64,000 nucleotides of DNA, taken from the NCBI RefSeq assembly GCF_040096455.1, contig NZ_JBBMER010000005.1, forward strand, positions 124,001 through 188,000, read 5' to 3'. Shown here one piece after another: positions 17,443-28,900 of this stretch. The translations under genes were made by a program, and so were the position numbers. Each line of letters opens with the position of its first letter. The stretch's first letter is position 1. Origin of the DNA: Lachnospira rogosae. Lineage in GTDB: Bacteria > Bacillota > Clostridia > Lachnospirales > Lachnospiraceae. The notes beneath the pieces are model-generated. The model worked only from the letters and a program-made list of their open reading frames with translations. It had not been told where the DNA came from and made no database searches.

Positions 17443-19917
17443 CTACATCCTTTCTATCAAATATTCTTCAAGTACCGGTCCATCGACAATTGATGAAACG
17501 GTTTTACCTATTTCATTACAAAAAATATCTTCTTTGAAAACATGCAATAATCGTATTTCACCGGTTTGTAATGATTTCCGTAATCTACTAATTTTCTTAT
17601 ATATGCCCGAGTATTTATTTCCATACAAAACAACTGCATCTCCTGCAAAGAAATAATAATCTCCATGGTCAACCAACCGAACAAACTCATTCATTCCCAG
17701 CAAATTTACATCTGTCCATTCTGAAATACTATTTAACAAATTAAAATAACTGCTTTGATCATCATCATTTATAATAACAGTTGAAAATCCTCTATTAATT
17801 ACATTTCCTATTAACTCTGTATTATCACTATCCGCAAATAAAATAGCCTCATTAGAATTAGCAAACATATTATTCAACTCAACAGAAAACTTTCTTGCTG
17901 GAGCCGGAATTTTCTTTACCAACTCAAATCTATTTGGATCTGATTCAACAATATTCTTATGATTGTCGCAACCAGCACAGTATTCTGAAACCCTACTATA
18001 TGTAGAATTAAAGAACATCTCTGACCAGCACATGCGCTTTCCAAGCTTAACAGAACGACTCATGGTCTTAAATGCTCTTTCATTCTTATTCCATTCTTTA
18101 GTACGAACATCTTCTATCAACCGTTTTGTATCCTCCGAAGTCTGCAGTAATCTTTTATCCAAAATAGATATTCTTATAAAATATACCTGTGTATGAGGAT
18201 CTATGACCATATCTAAAATTTTAATCAAATTGTATCTTCTTAACAGAAGAATTACATAGATATTCCACTTTTGATCAACAGTACTGGTATCCTCCGCATA
18301 ATCCACACTATTATAATTAGGCTTAACAGATGTATCTAAAGTATATGAATCTATCCCTCTTGTGGAAGTATGGCTATTAAGCATACTCTCCCATCGTCCA
18401 AGAATTTTTTCACTTCCAAGAACTTTGTCAGTCATAACAAATGCCGATTCCAAATCCTCTTCTGGATATACACACATTACACTAAGACAAGGAAGACCAT
18501 CTCGCCCTCCTCTTCCCAACTCCTGATAATATGCATTTGGATTATCTGGTACATATAAATGTAAAACTGTTCTGACATCACTTTTATCAACACCGACTCC
18601 AAATGCTGAAGTTGCAATTATAATGTCAAACTTGTTTTCTGACCACTCTTCTATAATTCTAGAACGCTCATCAGACTTCGTTTTTCCAGTAAATGTCTCT
18701 ACATTTGTAATACCTATATCTGCTGCCATTTCCTTAACCTTTTGAGCTTGATCAGGTCTCATTACATATACAACCATTGGTCGAGGTAAACATCGTAATA
18801 ATTCTCTTGTTTTTTCATTCTTATCCCGATATGAAGTTGCTGATACCAACTCAAATCTTGGTTCTCTTCTTAATGCATCACATCTTATTTCAATCCATTT
18901 ATCTCCAGTAGCAAACATACTCTGTAAAATCTTAACTGTTGTTCTTTCATACGTTGCAGATAATAACACTGTTTTCAATTTAGAATTCTTTTCGTATAAG
19001 TTATTACGCCAAGGTTCCAAACACTGATAATCAACTCGAAAAAAATTTCCCCATTCAATTACAATATGTGCTTCGTCTATAATAAGATTTCTTAAATATC
19101 CAGCATCATTAGCAGTCTCTATCACTTGTTTAAATACTTCATTCTTAATAAGTGCTTCTGGAGAAATAAACAATAATCGTAGCTTTCTGTTTTTTATTCT
19201 ATCTATAATGCTTCTCTTCTCTTCACTTGCTAAATCACTATAATAACAAGCGATTTCTGCTTTGGATGCGACTCGAATATTATCCCTTGCAACTCTAACT
19301 TGATCCATTGCTAATGATACAGTTGGTACAACAGTAATGGTCAATCCATCATTTTTTTGATACGCCATAGCTTGCGTAATCAAACTCTTTCCTCCACCTG
19401 TCGGCAAAGAAACCAATGCTGTATATCCTTCTGGCATATTAAGTGCACCATTAACCGCAAGTTTTTGACGTATTGATTTGAATCTCTGGAACCCTGTTAA
19501 ACGATATATATTAGGTGTAACCCCAAGAAAATATCTTTCATCTTTTTCTGGTTCTACATAGTCTACCATAAATCCTTGCTTGATAATATCTATGTTGAGA
19601 TAATCCGGCAAATTTAAGGTTGCATAACAAAGACCTTCTGAGTCGATACGGAGTCCATATTTATTATCTGTGATATCAATATCAATAGGTAATCGTACAG
19701 CTGTCTGAAAAACAAGCAGATAATTTCTAAGCGAAATCAAAAAGTCATCCAGCGATATTCTGCGTGTTCTATAAAAATTCACATACTTAGACAACCTATA
19801 TGCTGTCATATATCTATATTTTTCTATTCCGCCTCTTGGACAATTATTTGTGCTTATCCCACCTAGTTCATTATCCAAAATTTTTTGTATGCATTCTTGA
19901 ATCTGCTCTTTAATCAT
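17443..19917 (-). CDS. RecQ-like DEAD/DEAH helicase, DpdF-like
   Basis: An 824-residue superfamily 2 helicase. Motif I is VSLPTGGGKSLITQA (near 168), motif II is NLIIDEAHIVIEWG, motif III is LLSATYERT. The RecQ-type C-terminal lobe shows IIIATSAFGVGVDKSDVRTV and YYQELGRGGRDGLPCLS. After it, about 250 residues include CAGCDNHKN, a possible remnant of a zinc element, and a nucleotide-handling-like tail (ILFADSDNTELIGNVI, YYFFAGDAVVLYGNKY). This layout fits DpdF, the RecQ-like helicase of dpd islands. It overlaps the SNF2 gene by 8 nt and precedes the DpdG-like gene by 4 nt. All ATPase residues look intact. Confidence 0.75.
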   Translation of the reverse strand: MIKEQIQECIQKILDNELGGISTNNCPRGGIEKYRYMTAYRLSKYVNFYRTRRISLDDFLISLRNYLLVFQTAVRLPIDIDITDNKYGLRIDSEGLCYATLNLPDYLNIDIIKQGFMVDYVEPEKDERYFLGVTPNIYRLTGFQRFKSIRQKLAVNGALNMPEGYTALVSLPTGGGKSLITQAMAYQKNDGLTITVVPTVSLAMDQVRVARDNIRVASKAEIACYYSDLASEEKRSIIDRIKNRKLRLLFISPEALIKNEVFKQVIETANDAGYLRNLIIDEAHIVIEWGNFFRVDYQCLEPWRNNLYEKNSKLKTVLLSATYERTTVKILQSMFATGDKWIEIRCDALRREPRFELVSATSYRDKNEKTRELLRCLPRPMVVYVMRPDQAQKVKEMAADIGITNVETFTGKTKSDERSRIIEEWSENKFDIIIATSAFGVGVDKSDVRTVLHLYVPDNPNAYYQELGRGGRDGLPCLSVMCVYPEEDLESAFVMTDKVLGSEKILGRWESMLNSHTSTRGIDSYTLDTSVKPNYNSVDYAEDTSTVDQKWNIYVILLLRRYNLIKILDMVIDPHTQVYFIRISILDKRLLQTSEDTKRLIEDVRTKEWNKNERAFKTMSRSVKLGKRMCWSEMFFNSTYSRVSEYCAGCDNHKNIVESDPNRFELVKKIPAPARKFSVELNNMFANSNEAILFADSDNTELIGNVINRGFSTVIINDDDQSSYFNLLNSISEWTDVNLLGMNEFVRLVDHGDYYFFAGDAVVLYGNKYSGIYKKISRLRKSLQTGEIRLLHVFKEDIFCNEIGKTVSSIVDGPVLEEYLIERM

Positions 19918-22900
19918 GCGTCTTCCTCACCATTACAAATGCTGCTGCCTCGAGTTCTACTCTAGTTGTTCTCAGTGCTTCAAGCATCGTCTGATAAACC
20001 TGCTTTTTCTGCTCAATTTCGCCTGCATCTACACCAAAAAACTTAGCTTGTGCAACTTCTGCATTCAATGTCTGTTCTATACTGGCTGCTGCTTGTTTTA
20101 AATTGCTACTAGCCTTCATTTTTTCCTTTACCTGATTTTTGGCCGCCTTCATTGACGCAGAAACGAAATTAATCCACTTGTCCTCTGGATAAGCTTGTCT
20201 AAACCAATCAACATTAGAACAACCATATCTTTCTTTAATATGTAGCCCATCAGTTTTTACTGATCTCCTACCTAGATGCACTACATCCCTTCTAATATCA
20301 GATGTTGATTCTCTTGAAACGGCATCAATAATTTTTAATACTTTATCTGTAGGTACATGCTCATACTTTTGTGTACTGATAGGAGTTATGACTTGATCAG
20401 CAGAAACATAACTCTTATATTGTCTTATCGCAGTTAGGGGAATCCCATTTTCCAATAACAGTTGCTCATTGGGGTATAAATTCCAAGTATAAACGATTCC
20501 TCGCCAATCAAAATCCGCTTCAAGTGCAAAAGCTGTACAGGTTCCTTTGTACGAATTCATTGCATTATCTACAATACAATCAAAGACCTCATCCCCTGGT
20601 GCAAAGAAGTGTAAATAATCATTTTCAATAGAAAGTTCACGATTAAAAGTTCCTACAATTTCCCTGCTGCCTGTAGATGTTTTATTTCCAGTTCTTTCTT
20701 CGTACAATTCCCTAACCCTCCTTGAAAAGGCATTTGATGTACGATTTACATATTCCATCCAATTCGGTGGTATCAACATTGAGTTTTCTGCTGACTTTAT
20801 AGAGAATGAATTTTCATTAAATCTCACAACACCATTTTTATTAAACTGACCTTTTAATCCTGCAAGACTTGCCCATCCCATCATTGTATTGGCAAACAAT
20901 TCGTTCTCATTGGATGTGTAGTAGTGTAAAAGTCTTTTTAGCTCTTGATTGAGTGTTGCATATATAAACGCTGCTGAATCAAAGTGTTGCTCCTCTCTCA
21001 CTTCTTTTTCCATTCGTTGTGAAGATTCTATAATCTCATTAATTGCATTAGAAATACCATATCGGAAATCACTTGTTACTGCATGAATAATGCTCTCATT
21101 GATTTCATTCATAATAATTTCCAATCCACTTAAAGACTGAGTAAATATATTCAGTCCTTTATTCCAGAAATTATATAATTCTTCTTCTAAAGTTTCTTTT
21201 GCATAAGTTACAACCGAACATACATCTTTATCTGCTGGTCGTCCTAATCTGTCTAATCGACCTATTCTTTGCTCAATGGCATTTGCATCCCAAGGCAGAT
21301 CAATATGAATTACAAAGTCTGCTCCCTGAAGATTTCTACCTTCGCCACCAGTCTCATCACAAAGAAGTATTTTACATTCATCATCATTTTGGAAACGATA
21401 AATACTCAATTCCAATTCTTCTTCGTTCATATTCTTGTTAAAGAGAGCTATCTTTTCTTCTCCAAAATATGCTCTCAATACTTGACCATATTTTTCAAAT
21501 GTTTCTGCATAGTTTGTAAATACTACTACTTTTTCCTCATATATTTCCTGATCAATGAAATCAACTATGCTAAGTATTCTACTTGAATAGTTATATGGCT
21601 CTGCTAATACATTATCAAGCTCTTCAAGCATCCATTCTTCTGCACTTTGCCATTCCTTTGCATTTTCTTCTACATCCTGATTAATAGCTAATCCGCTTTT
21701 TCTTTGCTGCTCAATCTCCTTATTGAACGCCCAAGATGAGCTAAAAAATGCTGTAAGTAACGGAATATAATGTATTTCAAAATCTTGTGCAGAAATTTCC
21801 TGTCCGCTTATCCAATCAACAATAGCTTCATATGTTGTATGCTCGTAAGTGTTCTTATCTGGATTAAGCTCATATTCGATTTCTCTGACTGTTCTATGTG
21901 GAAGTTCCTCTTCCATATATCTACGTCTATTTCTGATAATATTTTTTTCAAGCTGATAATTCTCGCATACATACAGAAGAGCCTCTTGTATTGCACCCTT
22001 ACCATAGTCTTCACTCTCCAGATTTATTTCTGATAAAACCTTATCGAAACCTTCATCCTCAATAAGTCTAGAAATTCTTCTAAGGCCATTTTGTATATCA
22101 TCAAACAAATCTGTACAATCATCATTTTCTAAAGGATTCTCACCATCTTCCAAAGTATCAGCAATATTATCTATATAGTCATCAAAATCCTGTAATACAA
22201 GGTATGTACTCTTGGTAATATTTTTTTGTTTTTCTACAAGAGTTTGAAAATCTTCTATTGAAAAATGGTCATATTTGTCAGGCATAATAAGTTGAAGTAA
22301 CGCCAAATATGCTTCTTTCTTTTGTTGAACCGGAGTGGCTGATAACAACAAAATATTCTCTGAGCGCTTACTAAGCGAATGAAAATATGTATATAACCTT
22401 TTGTTTGCCAAAAGTTTATGAGCCTCATCCGCTATAACAAAGTCCCAACGGCTGTTAATATATTTCTCAATATCTTCTTCCGCAATAAGTTCAACATAAT
22501 TATCATTCACGTTATTTCCTGGTGTTATTTCAAACTTAATGAGTAATTCCGCTCTCCACTGTGCTACAAGAGGTCGTGGTACTGCTATTAAAACTCTCTT
22601 ATTTGAATTATGTAATGTATATACTTTTAAAACAGAGGCAGCCTCAATAGTTTTACCCATACCAACTTCATCTGCTAACATCACTCTACAGTTTTTTTCT
22701 TGTAAACAACGCATAATAGTTCTGAGCTGGTGTTCTTTTAAAAATATCTTACATCCTGCTAATTCTTTGAATCCAAATACTGAATTATCAAGAACTTTTA
22801 CAGTTTTACTCACGACATTTCTTCCAAAATACCACGCAGGATTCTGAAACTCATAACTTCTAAGCTGCTCTGCTGGCGAAATTCTGCCACAATTAAATGG

Positions 22901-23245
22901 TGCATCTATAACGTCTTCTCTAACTTTTATAACTTTATCTGTAAATTCTTCTTTGAGGTAATAGTAATACCATTCATCCTTCTTAAGTGCTGACAATATC
23001 TTATATCTATTTCCTCTATAAATAACATAAGATTCTCGATGCAAAGTACATCTCTTTACATAGTCATATGGTAATTCTGCTTTCTCCGGTATATTCTCAT
23101 AATAATTTCTAAATCCAAATGGATCTAAAAATGCCACTGTTACAATCTCTGTAAAATCATCCACTTGAATTATGCGACCTACAATAAAATTTCTTGGGTC
23201 ATCAAATTCTGCTATTGGACATCTTATGTACATTCCTCTTTCCAA
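19910..23245 (-). CDS. SNF2/RapA-like helicase, DpdE-like
   Basis: An 1111-residue SNF2-family ATPase. Motif I is VMLADEVGMGKTIEAAS (near 195), motif II is DFVIADEAHKLL, motif III is LLLSATPVQ. The second lobe has LLCDETGGEGRNLQGADFV and AIEQRIGRLDRLGRP. An N-terminal beta-rich region of about 130 residues and a helical C-terminus flank the motor. A TTG at 23245 follows AAGGGAGG at good spacing; an ATG at 23233 with AAGAGGA too close is the alternative. SNF2-type proteins occur in dpd (DpdE), DISARM (DrmD) and archaeal Dnd-Pbe systems; neighbours favour the first or last. It overlaps the RecQ-like gene by 8 nt. Confidence 0.8.
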   Translation of the reverse strand: MERGMYIRCPIAEFDDPRNFIVGRIIQVDDFTEIVTVAFLDPFGFRNYYENIPEKAELPYDYVKRCTLHRESYVIYRGNRYKILSALKKDEWYYYYLKEEFTDKVIKVREDVIDAPFNCGRISPAEQLRSYEFQNPAWYFGRNVVSKTVKVLDNSVFGFKELAGCKIFLKEHQLRTIMRCLQEKNCRVMLADEVGMGKTIEAASVLKVYTLHNSNKRVLIAVPRPLVAQWRAELLIKFEITPGNNVNDNYVELIAEEDIEKYINSRWDFVIADEAHKLLANKRLYTYFHSLSKRSENILLLSATPVQQKKEAYLALLQLIMPDKYDHFSIEDFQTLVEKQKNITKSTYLVLQDFDDYIDNIADTLEDGENPLENDDCTDLFDDIQNGLRRISRLIEDEGFDKVLSEINLESEDYGKGAIQEALLYVCENYQLEKNIIRNRRRYMEEELPHRTVREIEYELNPDKNTYEHTTYEAIVDWISGQEISAQDFEIHYIPLLTAFFSSSWAFNKEIEQQRKSGLAINQDVEENAKEWQSAEEWMLEELDNVLAEPYNYSSRILSIVDFIDQEIYEEKVVVFTNYAETFEKYGQVLRAYFGEEKIALFNKNMNEEELELSIYRFQNDDECKILLCDETGGEGRNLQGADFVIHIDLPWDANAIEQRIGRLDRLGRPADKDVCSVVTYAKETLEEELYNFWNKGLNIFTQSLSGLEIIMNEINESIIHAVTSDFRYGISNAINEIIESSQRMEKEVREEQHFDSAAFIYATLNQELKRLLHYYTSNENELFANTMMGWASLAGLKGQFNKNGVVRFNENSFSIKSAENSMLIPPNWMEYVNRTSNAFSRRVRELYEERTGNKTSTGSREIVGTFNRELSIENDYLHFFAPGDEVFDCIVDNAMNSYKGTCTAFALEADFDWRGIVYTWNLYPNEQLLLENGIPLTAIRQYKSYVSADQVITPISTQKYEHVPTDKVLKIIDAVSRESTSDIRRDVVHLGRRSVKTDGLHIKERYGCSNVDWFRQAYPEDKWINFVSASMKAAKNQVKEKMKASSNLKQAAASIEQTLNAEVAQAKFFGVDAGEIEQKKQVYQTMLEALRTTRVELEAAAFVMVRKTHD

Positions 23246-23259
23246 AAGCTCAACCTCCC

Positions 23260-25974
23260 TTATATTTCAACCAATGATTTGTAGTTTTCAAGACACTTCT
23301 CTCTTACTGCACACCATTGACACCATATATTTGCTTCTTTGTCGTAACTTGCATTTTTAAGATTATCCGGCAAAAACTGTTTTTTCTCTGCCGTCGTCAA
23401 ATCATTGAATTTGCCAAGTAATACATTCTCCTGATTTTCATTTTCCAAATGCAGGTATATGAATTCTTCTTTCTTTCTCATCATTTCGAAATCTATATCT
23501 GTTACCTTTGGAAACTGTTTTATCTTACCATCCTGCAACGCTTGATGAATAATCGCACTCTTAGCATTCGATTTAATATCTGTTATCTCAGATTCGTTCA
23601 AAAATCTAAAATATCGTCTCAAGCGTTCTGCTGAATCATCAAGTGTCTCATTCATTATTGCCTCTGTGGCAATTTGACCTTCTAATTTACGCCGCACATT
23701 ATTTGCCAGAATTATCTCTAGATATTTTGCCTGCAGGAATCTATCTTGGTACTTAGTACCATTTTCTATTAATGACTCTAATGCAAATCTATATCCACAT
23801 ATGCGTCTTCTAAATCCATCTAAATCCACAAAATTATTTGTATTTTCCCCCAAATCAAATGTGATATTTTGTCTCTCATGAACCTCTGTCGTATCATGAA
23901 TATTTTTTTCTGTTTTAACCCCTAACAGTTTTAAGATATAATACAGTTCATTTTCTTTATTATCATCGTTTTTTATAAAGCTCAGTTTAAACTTACATCT
24001 ATTAAACTCTAATCCATAAATCAGTGCATATCTTTTAAAATGTTTAAATTCTTTTCTTGATTTCACATAAACCTGATATTTCCAATCTAAAGGTTCGTAT
24101 GCTCTTTCAAAAAACGCTATAGTCAATGGCCATGGAAATTGATCTTCTCGTTTTACATTCATATCAGAATCGGACACACACGCAAAATGATAAATTGTGT
24201 CAGAATCCTGAGTTGAGCTTTTCAATATATCCCCATCAATCTGCTGGAAGTCTCTGACAATCCAGTTTGCACTTTCACCCTTCTGACTTTCCTGTTTCAA
24301 ATAATATGCCATTGTATCCTTTAAACAATCAAATGTGCTAGTTGACTCGATTTTTTCAACTTCTTCTAGTCTAGCTAATAATCTCAACAAAATATCCTGA
24401 AACTCCGTTTCAGCATCTGCGGTTGGAAGGATTTGTGTTTCTACAAAATCCTTCAATTTCTCATAAAAATGCTTAAAATTATTATTCTCATTTTCAAAGT
24501 CTTCGTAGAATAGTTTTGTAATAGTGTTTAGTGCCTCAAGAGATTCTATCAACTCATCTATTTCATCTGATTGAACATTAAAATATGATAACCTCTCTAA
24601 TTGTTCGGTATACTCTATTTTACCTTTATTCAGCTTGGACATTTGTTTTTTAAGTTTTATCAGCAAATCAATTACACCATCAGTCTCACTATCTCCCTTC
24701 AGCTTTGTCGCCCTAGAAAAATAATTTTTTGTCTGATTGAAGGTAGTAATTAATGAACCTACTTTCTTTTCATATAGAGCCCCTGAATACAAGCATTCTG
24801 CAATATCATTCATATTCTCGATTCTAATACCACCATTTTCGCTGTCCCACATATTGGTAACGGCTACGAAAAAATGTCCAATCGGATAAGCTAAGAAATG
24901 CCTTTCCCCAAATTGTTCTGGGAAATAAACTTTCAATATATCATTTACAGAATTATTGGCGGAATAAAACTGCTCCTTCATGTACGAAAGAACTGAGCCG
25001 TTCTTATGTTCATCTGCATGAAAATCTTTAGCAGCCTCTTCATATATTCGTGCAACATATGATGAAAATTCTGTAATATTATCAAACTCTACAACCTTTA
25101 CATTATTTATATCCTTGCTTTTTTCAATGAGTGTTCCATTAGCTAATCTTCCAATTTGATCTGCGAGCATATTTCCTTCGTAGCTCGGCTGTAGCAATGT
25201 TGTTGGCTTAAATTCGTTATTGAACTGACTCTTTATATTCAAATCAAAACAGGAATAAACATCCAGCCATGTTTGATATATCTCGTTATACTGTTGTTGA
25301 TAATTGAATAACAGCACGACACGCTTGTATTTTGAAACCTCTTCAATCATTGAAAGAATTGTTGGAGTAAATTGATGTATTCCATGAATAACTATCGTAT
25401 TACAATCAACACTCTCTATAGATTTCACTTCCTTACCTCGCCTTTTATCTTTTGCCACCAGTGCTGTTTTAACAGCATTATCAATTTCAGCTTCCGAAAA
25501 ATTCTTTTTTAATACAAAAATTTCGGCATTCTCGCCTCGCAGAATTGCATTATAAGCAGCAACCAAATACTTTTGCTCTTCCGTTATCTTTTTAATTTTT
25601 ATATTTTTTAATAACAGCCCCATTTCAGCCATCAGTCGAATACTATCCAACAATGCACTCTTATTGAATCGTAGAGATTGTTTTATCTTCTTCCATCTTT
25701 CAGGTTCAATGTTTGGCGTCACTTTATCTAGTGTATTGGTTAAAATTGTGTACTGTTCAATGTATGTTTTTGTATCAAACCATCTTGGGTATAATGCTTC
25801 TACTAATTCTTCTACTGTTGCTAATTGTCCATTATCCAATTCATCATATACTGCTGACAATCCATTCACCATTGTCTGTGAAACACAAAAATGAGCACAG
25901 TTTCTTATTGAATCCCAATATGGTTCATTATTTATTTCATATGGATTGCTGTAAGTATATATTGATAATGACAT
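23260..25974 (-). CDS. AddB-like Fe-S protein with apparently degenerate nuclease domain
   Basis: A 904-residue protein paired with the UvrD-like gene upstream (1 nt gap). The N-terminal part resembles an inactive UvrD-like fold (TIVIHGIHQFTPTILSMIEE). The C-terminus holds the AddB/Cas4-type iron-sulfur signature: one cysteine in RRRICGYRFALES and then C-x2-C-x5-C in WCQWCAVREKC close to the end, the same spacing as in AddB. However, between these cysteines I find no D...(E/D)xK of a PD-(D/E)XK active site, only LLGKFNDLTTAE. The protein thus looks like an AddB-type subunit that kept the Fe-S fold but may have lost cleavage. The start has GGAGGT. AddB assignment is inference from the signature. 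Confidence 0.65.
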   Translation of the reverse strand: MSLSIYTYSNPYEINNEPYWDSIRNCAHFCVSQTMVNGLSAVYDELDNGQLATVEELVEALYPRWFDTKTYIEQYTILTNTLDKVTPNIEPERWKKIKQSLRFNKSALLDSIRLMAEMGLLLKNIKIKKITEEQKYLVAAYNAILRGENAEIFVLKKNFSEAEIDNAVKTALVAKDKRRGKEVKSIESVDCNTIVIHGIHQFTPTILSMIEEVSKYKRVVLLFNYQQQYNEIYQTWLDVYSCFDLNIKSQFNNEFKPTTLLQPSYEGNMLADQIGRLANGTLIEKSKDINNVKVVEFDNITEFSSYVARIYEEAAKDFHADEHKNGSVLSYMKEQFYSANNSVNDILKVYFPEQFGERHFLAYPIGHFFVAVTNMWDSENGGIRIENMNDIAECLYSGALYEKKVGSLITTFNQTKNYFSRATKLKGDSETDGVIDLLIKLKKQMSKLNKGKIEYTEQLERLSYFNVQSDEIDELIESLEALNTITKLFYEDFENENNNFKHFYEKLKDFVETQILPTADAETEFQDILLRLLARLEEVEKIESTSTFDCLKDTMAYYLKQESQKGESANWIVRDFQQIDGDILKSSTQDSDTIYHFACVSDSDMNVKREDQFPWPLTIAFFERAYEPLDWKYQVYVKSRKEFKHFKRYALIYGLEFNRCKFKLSFIKNDDNKENELYYILKLLGVKTEKNIHDTTEVHERQNITFDLGENTNNFVDLDGFRRRICGYRFALESLIENGTKYQDRFLQAKYLEIILANNVRRKLEGQIATEAIMNETLDDSAERLRRYFRFLNESEITDIKSNAKSAIIHQALQDGKIKQFPKVTDIDFEMMRKKEEFIYLHLENENQENVLLGKFNDLTTAEKKQFLPDNLKNASYDKEANIWCQWCAVREKCLENYKSLVEI

Positions 25975-25975
25975 T

Positions 25976-28900
25976 TTATACCTCCATTAAATTCTGCCAC
26001 GAAATCTTGCTCTTTGATTTAATATCCTTCATCCAAACAACATTTCTAATAGCTCGTGTTAGTGCTACATACAATACTCGACTTTCTTCATTAATTCGTT
26101 CATTTTGTTCCTGCGATACATCATAATTGGAATTATATTTCTTGTTTGGTTCATCTCCAATTCTAATTCCATATGCCAGTTTTTCATTTTCTACATACAC
26201 ATCTAAATCAGCTTTCTTCATTGATGCAATATCCATACCCATATATGGCATAATTACGCATCCATATTCCAATCCTTTTGCTTTATGAACAGTAGTACAA
26301 ATCACTCGCATATCATCCGTCTCAACCTCAATATTTCGTGCGAGTTCTTCCTGCTTTGTCATAATATTTATATGCATGCTGTGTTCTATCACATTGAGAG
26401 TTAAAAAATCTACGCTATATGTTTTAATTATTTTCTCTAATACCAATTCATAATTTGCTTTATAGAATCTTTGCTCACTATCGGTATCCGAATATTGATA
26501 CCAAGGCTGACACCCTTCATAAATACTCCTCAGTAGCATTAAAATTGGTTGAACCTTAGTATCCACAATTATCTTTTCCCATGTTTTGTTCATCACAATT
26601 GTGAAATACTGATTAAGTACATCTGTTAACTTTTTTACCTGCTCCTCTGTACCTAAGCCATGTAATCCTTGTATATCTAACTGAATTCCTACATAATTTG
26701 AATTTATTAAATTAAAAAGATTCACTGGATCTCTCGGGTTAAGCAGTGCAATTACCAATTTATACAAATCTAAAGCAGGTATAAGATGATATAAATCTCC
26801 ACCTATATGAGTTTCTATAAACTCACCTCGAACCTTTGCTTCTTCCAAAATATTATGAATTTGCCAATTATCTCTTACCAAAATAGCAATTATCTTATCT
26901 TTCGAAGATAGTTTATGATGCTTGGATAGATATTTTATAATATCCTTCTGCCTTTCGATTTCTGCAAAGAGCTGTTCCATCCTCTGCTCATCGCTGTTAT
27001 ACTCTAATTTGGTCACCAACTCATGTTCTGATAGATATGTCTCAACACTACTGGTCAGCGAATCCTTTCCTTTATGAAATGGCAAATATCCCTTTGAACC
27101 CATTTTAGAAAATACTGCATCAAATTTATTTAATAATCTCTTATCAGTTCTATAATTTATGGTAAGTGAAAATTCTTCCCATTTTTCTTTATCTGTTCTA
27201 ATTAGGTCAAACGCACTAATTGTCGCACCTCTAAAACGATAAATACTCTGCTTTAAGTCGCCAACTACAAAAAGCTTTGTGTCTTTAATCACATTTTGTA
27301 ACTTTAAGAAAGAATCAATCTGAACATCATCAGTATCCTGAAACTCATCAATAAATAAGTACTTATATTTAAGACCACATTTTTCCTTAAATGCTCCATT
27401 TACTGCATCGTTCAGTAATAGCATACTTTCTTTTAGATCAATTTTATTTTTTGAAAATATCTGTTCTTCGTATTCTTTTTCTGCTGGTATCATAACCTTC
27501 ATTATGACATCATTAAAAAATGGCCACTCTTCAAATGTTCCCAGATTTTCTGCTTTAAGTTCTTTAATCCCATAGCTCTTATTATATAATTGCTGTGAAA
27601 AATGCATTAACAACTTTCTGAACTTATGAACAGGCATTCTTAGTTGTTGGGCAAAATTCGCATCTTCTTTTTGCTTTTCAACCAGAAAATCATTAAGATA
27701 TTTCTCATATATCTGCTCTTTCGCATACTCACTTGAGGAAATTGCAAAATCCGCACCCAGTCCATACTCCATATCGTTGCTTTGCAAAACAGCTTTAGCA
27801 AATTTATGTATGGTCGAAATCTGCATTAAGTCTACAGCCTCTATTTCATGTAGCACTTTTTTGTTTTTGGTAAGAATATAACAATTCATAAAATACTGCT
27901 TTAGTCTTAATTTCATATTATCAGCAGCCTCATTCGTAAAAGTTACCATAGCAATCTCATCTACAAGATTATTTATAAATCGTTTTCTACTCATGCACAA
28001 ATAGGCAATACGAGATACCATTGAATAGGTTTTACCAGTTCCCGCACCTGCTTGAACAAGTACATTTTTATCACCCATTGCATGTTCAACCTTATACTGA
28101 TCAAAATTCCAACTTGTGGAATTTGCAATTTCTTCAAGTATCAATTTTTGTTGTTCTGTATATTGTCCCTCTACAATAATTTCATCGTTATTCAAATCCA
28201 AATTATGTGTATAGATTTCAAAATTAAATATTCTAAATGAGCCAACTACACCACTAAAATCATTTCTTTCATCTATTTCTGCCAATCTCACATTTCCTTT
28301 GTCAGAAATAATACCTCTGGCATTAAATCCTGCTTCCAACTTATTGCAAACGGATAACAAATCTATTTCACTCTTAACAAATACAACAATCTTTGTTCCG
28401 GCAAAATACATTTCTATCAGTTCATCTGAATCCTTTTCTGTTAATTCTTTGTTGAATACCTTCAGTAATGAATATGCATCCGAAACCTCTACAATTTGAT
28501 CATCCTTTGCCTTATATGATGGTTCAAAATGTTGCCTTACTATAGCCATTGCTTTTTCATCAAATGGAGTACTATTTAACGGCTTTTTCTTGACAAATGC
28601 ATTTGATATCTTCTGCCCTAGCTTAGTTGCTGAATTCAGGTCATCCGAGAAAATAGTAAAATCCCTAGATGATACAATGTCTAACCTTACATCCTTATAT
28701 TCTTTTTCTGATATAAACGGATAACATACCATTGATAATACAACTGGACTTATTGCAAACTGGTCATTCAAGAAATTCAGCCAATCAAATCTATATCCTC
28801 TTGCCTGTTTCTCTGGAGAACCATAAATTTGGGATTCTCCTTGAATCACAATTTCATCAGGGCCTTTCACATCAAAGATGTACTGAGACTGCCATCCTTT